Positions 61,097 through 64,000 of a DNA stretch of 64,000 nt are shown one piece after another. The DNA comes from Armatimonadota bacterium. GTDB lineage: Bacteria > Sysuimicrobiota > Sysuimicrobiia > Sysuimicrobiales > Sysuimicrobiaceae. Positions within the stretch are counted from its first letter, which is position 1. Each line of letters starts with the position of its first letter. The notes under the pieces are model-generated. The model had not been told where the DNA came from. It made no database searches and was given only the letters and a program-made list of their open reading frames with translations. A program made the translations under genes and the position numbers. The stretch covers positions 19,021-83,020 of the forward strand of contig JAVKGW010000001.1 of assembly GCA_031460175.1 (NCBI GenBank), written 5' to 3'.

Positions 61097-62325
61097 GCGA
61101 ACCATGGATTTCCGTGGAGGAGGCCGCCCGACGGATCGGGCGGGGAGAGCTCGTGGTGGTGGTGGACGACGAGGACCGGGAGAACGAGGGAGATCTGGTG
61201 CTCGCCGCCTCCCACGCCACCCCCCAGGCCGTGAACTTCATGCTGCGGGAAGGCCGGGGATTGCTGTGTGCCCCCCTCACCCGGGAGCGGGCCCAGGCCC
61301 TTCACCTCCCGCCCATGACCGCGGAGAACACCAGCAAGTTCGGGACCGCCTTCACCGTCTCCGTGAGCGCCCGCCGGGGCGTCAGCACCGGGGTCTCCGC
61401 CTACGACCGCGCCACCACCCTGCGGGCCCTGGCGGATCCCGCCACCCGGCCGGAGGACCTGGACCGGCCCGGCCATGTCTTCCCCTTGGTGGCCCGAGAG
61501 GGCGGGGTCCTGGAGCGGCAGGGGCACACGGAGGCCGCGGTGGAACTGGTGCGGCTTGCGGGGCTGCCACCCGTGGCCGCCATCTGTGAGATCCTCGCCC
61601 CGGACGGCCGCATGGCCCGCCTGCCGGAGCTGGTGGATTTCTGCACGCGTCACGGACTGGGGGTTCTGCGGGTGGCGGACCTCGTGCGGTGGCGGCTGGA
61701 GCGGGAGTGCGTGGTGGAGCCCGTGGCGGAGACGCGGATTCCCGCCCACGGGGTGACCTGGAAGCTCGTGGCCTTCGCCCACCGGTACACGGATCAGACG
61801 CACCTGGCCTTGGTGCTGGGCGAGGTTTCCGGTGCCGAGCCCGTGCTGGTGCGGCTGCACTCGGAGTGCACCACGGGGGACGTGTTCGGGTCGTGGCGGT
61901 GCGACTGCGGGGCACAGCTCGCCGCGTCCCTCGAACGGATCGCGGCCGCAGGGAGTGGGGTGGTGGTGTACCTGCGGCAGGAGGGTCGGGGGATCGGGCT
62001 TGTGAACAAGGTGCGGGCGTACGCGCTGCAGGACCTGGGGCACGACACCGTGGAGGCCAACCTGGTTTTGGGCTTCCCGCCGGACGCCCGGGATCACTTG
62101 GTGGGGGCCCAGATCCTGCGACGGCTGGGGGTCCGGAGGGTGCGGCTGCTGACCAACAACCCCGCCAAGGTGGAGGCGGTACAGCGGGGCGGGATCGAGG
62201 TGATGGAGCGCCTGCCGCTGGTGGCGGGGGTGCGTCCGGAGAACCTGCCGTACCTGCGCGCCAAGCAAATCCGCCTGGGCCACCTGCTGGACGGCGTGGA
62301 GGAGCTCCTTGGGACAAACGTTTGA
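61093..62325 (+). CDS. ribBA: DHBP synthase/GTP cyclohydrolase II fusion
   Basis: Supplies both precursors of riboflavin. Residues 1-205 form 3,4-dihydroxy-2-butanone-4-phosphate synthase with the acidic loop [11 protein letters not shown] and the site [17 protein letters not shown] (in part). Residues about 206-400 are GTP cyclohydrolase II with the zinc Cys of [18 protein letters not shown] and [18 protein letters not shown]. The family usually reads ENTD-P-x-G-T-A-F; here it is [10 protein letters not shown], a small change beside the first active site. Both halves look active. It overlaps ribE by ATGA. Confidence 0.95.
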   Translation: MSEPWISVEEAARRIGRGELVVVVDDEDRENEGDLVLAASHATPQAVNFMLREGRGLLCAPLTRERAQALHLPPMTAENTSKFGTAFTVSVSARRGVSTGVSAYDRATTLRALADPATRPEDLDRPGHVFPLVAREGGVLERQGHTEAAVELVRLAGLPPVAAICEILAPDGRMARLPELVDFCTRHGLGVLRVADLVRWRLERECVVEPVAETRIPAHGVTWKLVAFAHRYTDQTHLALVLGEVSGAEPVLVRLHSECTTGDVFGSWRCDCGAQLAASLERIAAAGSGVVVYLRQEGRGIGLVNKVRAYALQDLGHDTVEANLVLGFPPDARDHLVGAQILRRLGVRRVRLLTNNPAKVEAVQRGGIEVMERLPLVAGVRPENLPYLRAKQIRLGHLLDGVEELLGTNV

Positions 62326-62782
62326 GGGGCACCTCGAGGGACGCGGCCTCCGGGTGGGCGTGGTGGTGAGCCGGTTCAACGAGGCCATCACCCGCTTGCT
62401 CCTGGAAGGGGCCCTGGACACCCTGCGGCGGCACGGGGTGGAGGACGTGGACGTGGCCTGGGTCCCGGGAGCGTTCGAGATCCCGCTCGTGGCCCTGCGG
62501 CTGGCGCAGAGCGGCCGGTATCACGCGGTGGTCTGTCTGGGGGTCGTGATCCGGGGGGAGACCCCACACTTCGAGTACGTGGCCGGGCAGAGTGCCGCGG
62601 GGGTTGCTCGGGCAGCGTTGGAGAGCGGCATCCCCGTGATCTACGGGATCCTCACCACGGATACCCTGGAGCAGGCCCTGGAGCGATCGGGCACCAAGGC
62701 CGGAAACCGCGGCCGAGACGCGGCCCTGGCCGCCATCGAGATGGCCAATCTCCTGAGCACGCTGCCGAAGGCCGGGGGGTAG
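62309..62782 (+). CDS. ribH: 6,7-dimethyl-8-ribityllumazine synthase
   Basis: Joins the two riboflavin precursors; usually forms a 60-mer shell or a pentamer. The 157-residue protein has [55 protein letters not shown] and [23 protein letters not shown] (in part), the four standard active-site blocks. The start is TTG 62309, inside the end of ribBA (17-base overlap), with GGAGGAG 5 bases upstream. It completes the riboflavin pathway in one operon. Confidence 0.96.
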   Translation: MGQTFEGHLEGRGLRVGVVVSRFNEAITRLLLEGALDTLRRHGVEDVDVAWVPGAFEIPLVALRLAQSGRYHAVVCLGVVIRGETPHFEYVAGQSAAGVARAALESGIPVIYGILTTDTLEQALERSGTKAGNRGRDAALAAIEMANLLSTLPKAGG

Positions 62783-62784
62783 GC

Positions 62785-63930
62785 GTGACCGAGGATGTGG
62801 TGATCGTGGGGGGCGGGATCTGCGGGCTCAGCATCGGCTGGTACCTGGCCCGGGCGGGACGCGGGGTGACCATCCTGGAGAAGGGGCAGGCGGGCCTGGG
62901 CGCCACCTGGGCCGCGGCGGGCATGCTGGCCCCGCACGCGGAGGCCGAGCCCGGCGAGGAGTGGATGCTGCCGCTGCTGCGGGCGAGCCGGGATCGGTGG
63001 GCGGCCTTTGCCCGCGATCTGGAGACGGCAAGCGGAATACCCGTGGACTACCGGGACGAGGGGACCTTGGTGGTGGCCCTGGACCGGGACGACGTGGAGC
63101 GGCTGCGGTTCCTGTACGATTTCCAGAAGCGGCAGCATCTCCCCACGGAGTGGCTGGCCGGGGAGGAGGCCCGGCGCATGGAGCCCTACCTCTCCCCCCG
63201 GGTCGTCGCCGCCCTCTACAGTCCCCTCGACCACCAGGTGGACAACGTGAAGGTGGCCCGGGCCCTGGCCGAGGCCTTCCGGCGGGCGGGCGGGCGGCTG
63301 CGGGAGAACACGGAGGTGACCCGCATCGTGGTGGACCAGGGCCGGGTGCTGGGCGTGCGCCTGCCGCACGCCTTCCTGGAGGCCTCCACGGTCGTCCTCG
63401 CGGCGGGAGCCTGGTCTGCCACCATCCCCGGGTTGCCGGATTCCGTGCGGCCTCCCGTGCGGCCCGTCAAGGGGCAGATGCTGGCCCTGCAGATGCGGCG
63501 GGAAGCGCCGCTTCTGCGGCACGTGGTGTGGGGGCCGGAGGCGTACCTCGTGCCCCGGCGGGACGGCCGGCTGCTGGTGGGCGCCACGGTGGAGGAGAAG
63601 GGCTTCGATGGCCGTCTCACCGCGGGCGGGATCCTGCAGCTGCTGCGGGGCGCGTGGGAAGTGCTACCGGGGGTTGAGGAGCTCCCCCTCGTGGACATGT
63701 GGGTGGGGTTCCGGCCGGGGAGCCGGGACGACGCGCCCATCCTGGGGCCCACGGAGGTGGAGGGGCTCGTCCTGGCCACCGGCCACTATCGCAACGGGAT
63801 CCTGCTCGCCCCCATCACCGCGGAGGTCATCTCCCACTACCTCCTCCACGGGGAGCTACCGGAGATCGCCCGGCCCTTCACCGTGGATCGGTTCCGGAGG
63901 GGCAGATCCGCCTCCCGCGGGCGGGAGTAG
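62785..63930 (+). CDS. thiO: Glycine oxidase ThiO-like FAD-dependent oxidoreductase
   Basis: 381-residue D-amino-acid-oxidase-type flavoenzyme. The FAD motif VVIVGGGICGLSIGWYLARAG is near residue 5 (quoted in part as VGGGICGLS), then GLGATWAAAGMLAPHAE, typical of ThiO, VLAAGAWS near 208, RPVKGQML and the C-terminal GHYRNGILLAPITAEVI. ThiO makes the imine of glycine for thiazole synthesis. It lies 2 bases after ribH, so an FAD enzyme shares the FMN-controlled transcript. No thiG or thiS follows in the window. A function as another amine oxidase is the alternative. Confidence 0.88.
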   Translation: MTEDVVIVGGGICGLSIGWYLARAGRGVTILEKGQAGLGATWAAAGMLAPHAEAEPGEEWMLPLLRASRDRWAAFARDLETASGIPVDYRDEGTLVVALDRDDVERLRFLYDFQKRQHLPTEWLAGEEARRMEPYLSPRVVAALYSPLDHQVDNVKVARALAEAFRRAGGRLRENTEVTRIVVDQGRVLGVRLPHAFLEASTVVLAAGAWSATIPGLPDSVRPPVRPVKGQMLALQMRREAPLLRHVVWGPEAYLVPRRDGRLLVGATVEEKGFDGRLTAGGILQLLRGAWEVLPGVEELPLVDMWVGFRPGSRDDAPILGPTEVEGLVLATGHYRNGILLAPITAEVISHYLLHGELPEIARPFTVDRFRRGRSASRGRE

Positions 63931-63937
63931 CGATCCC

Positions 63938-64000
63938 TCACGGCGGCTGCGCAAGCCGGGTCCGGAACTCAAGGGGCGTACACCCGAACCGGGCCCGGAA
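63938..64000 (-). CDS. AraC-family transcriptional regulator (C-terminal fragment at window edge)
   Basis: The last 20 codons and stop of a gene entering from the right. They read FRARFGCTPLEFRTRLAQPP, which fits the end of the AraC helix-turn-helix domain (F-x-x-x-F-G-x-T-P-x-E-F-R). The stop is at 63938-63940. It converges with thiO. Nothing can be said of its sensor domain. Confidence 0.7.
   Translation of the reverse strand, partial: FRARFGCTPLEFRTRLAQPP

Noticed and set aside
60409..62421. 670-codon open frame antisense to ribE-ribBA
   Set aside because: It overlaps two clear riboflavin genes on the opposite strand and has low-complexity content.
1..64000. tRNA, rRNA, CRISPR, transposon, prophage or toxin-antitoxin genes
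   Set aside because: Intergenic gaps are short and contain no cloverleaf-like, repeat-spacer or terminal-inverted-repeat structures that I could detect; no protein in the window resembles a transposase, integrase or toxin.

Overview
The window is about 64 kb of very GC-rich (roughly 70%) bacterial chromosome, almost fully coding, with genes packed into long operons joined by ATGA/GTGA overlaps and many GTG or TTG starts. No rRNA, tRNA, CRISPR array, insertion sequence, integrase or phage gene was seen. The proteins are rich in Arg, Val and Glu and poor in Lys, as in thermophiles. Several signals point to a deep-branching Terrabacteria-type lineage: the Bacillota-like order DUF1385-prfA-prmC-rpiB-glyA, a PyrR-type RNA attenuator before pyrB, and an actinobacterial-style B12 riboswitch before nrdAB. 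The heme A/heme O synthase fusion recalls Thermus. The genes imply an aerobic organism (heme O/A synthesis, an extradiol dioxygenase, a class I ribonucleotide reductase). The phylum cannot be fixed from the sequence alone.

Layout. 1-5135 (minus): translation and housekeeping genes (glyA cut by the left edge, rpiB, prmC, prfA, DUF1385) and a LysM/M23 cell-wall endopeptidase. 5255-12319 (minus): a complete Opp/Dpp-type ABC importer whose binding protein looks circularly permuted and whose OppC permease has a large external insertion. 12378-14528: pcrA helicase. 14647-22598 (minus): a pyrimidine/purine block in the order pyrB-C-D-F-E, hpt, guaB3, guaA. It is led by a sigma-A-like promoter, a PyrR-binding RNA and a terminator, with a second promoter before hpt. 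22791-32722: a metallo-hydrolase, pepA, an ornithine cyclodeaminase homologue, an M20 peptidase, nadE, speD with a structured leader, an AEC carrier and a small site-2 protease.

32928-40532 (plus): a branched-chain-amino-acid-type ABC importer (its livH frame is broken at a C8 run), an acyl-CoA ligase and a thiolase homologue. This looks like an uptake-and-CoA-activation module for an organic acid. 40600-49288: chromate transporter, cytochrome c maturation genes ccmF and ccmH, two exported or membrane proteins, a MarR-type regulator with a C-terminal Cys/His cluster, and a CtaA-CtaB fusion. 49359-53048: strong promoter, cobalamin riboswitch, nrdA and nrdB. The NrdB residues fit a class Ic (Mn/Fe, tyrosyl-radical-free) enzyme. 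53050-54896 (minus): nadA-nadC. 54970-58902 (minus): extradiol dioxygenase, LigM/DesA-like tetrahydrofolate-dependent O-demethylase and a solute-binding protein, likely a methoxy-aromatic catabolic operon. 59082-63930 (plus): FMN riboswitch, ribD-ribE-ribBA-ribH and thiO. The right edge holds the last 20 codons of an AraC-family regulator.

The points most worth following are the permuted binding protein, the B12-riboswitch-controlled class Ic ribonucleotide reductase, the aromatic O-demethylation/ring-cleavage operon, the PyrR attenuator without a neighbouring pyrR, and the respiratory locus with its Cys-rich MarR regulator.
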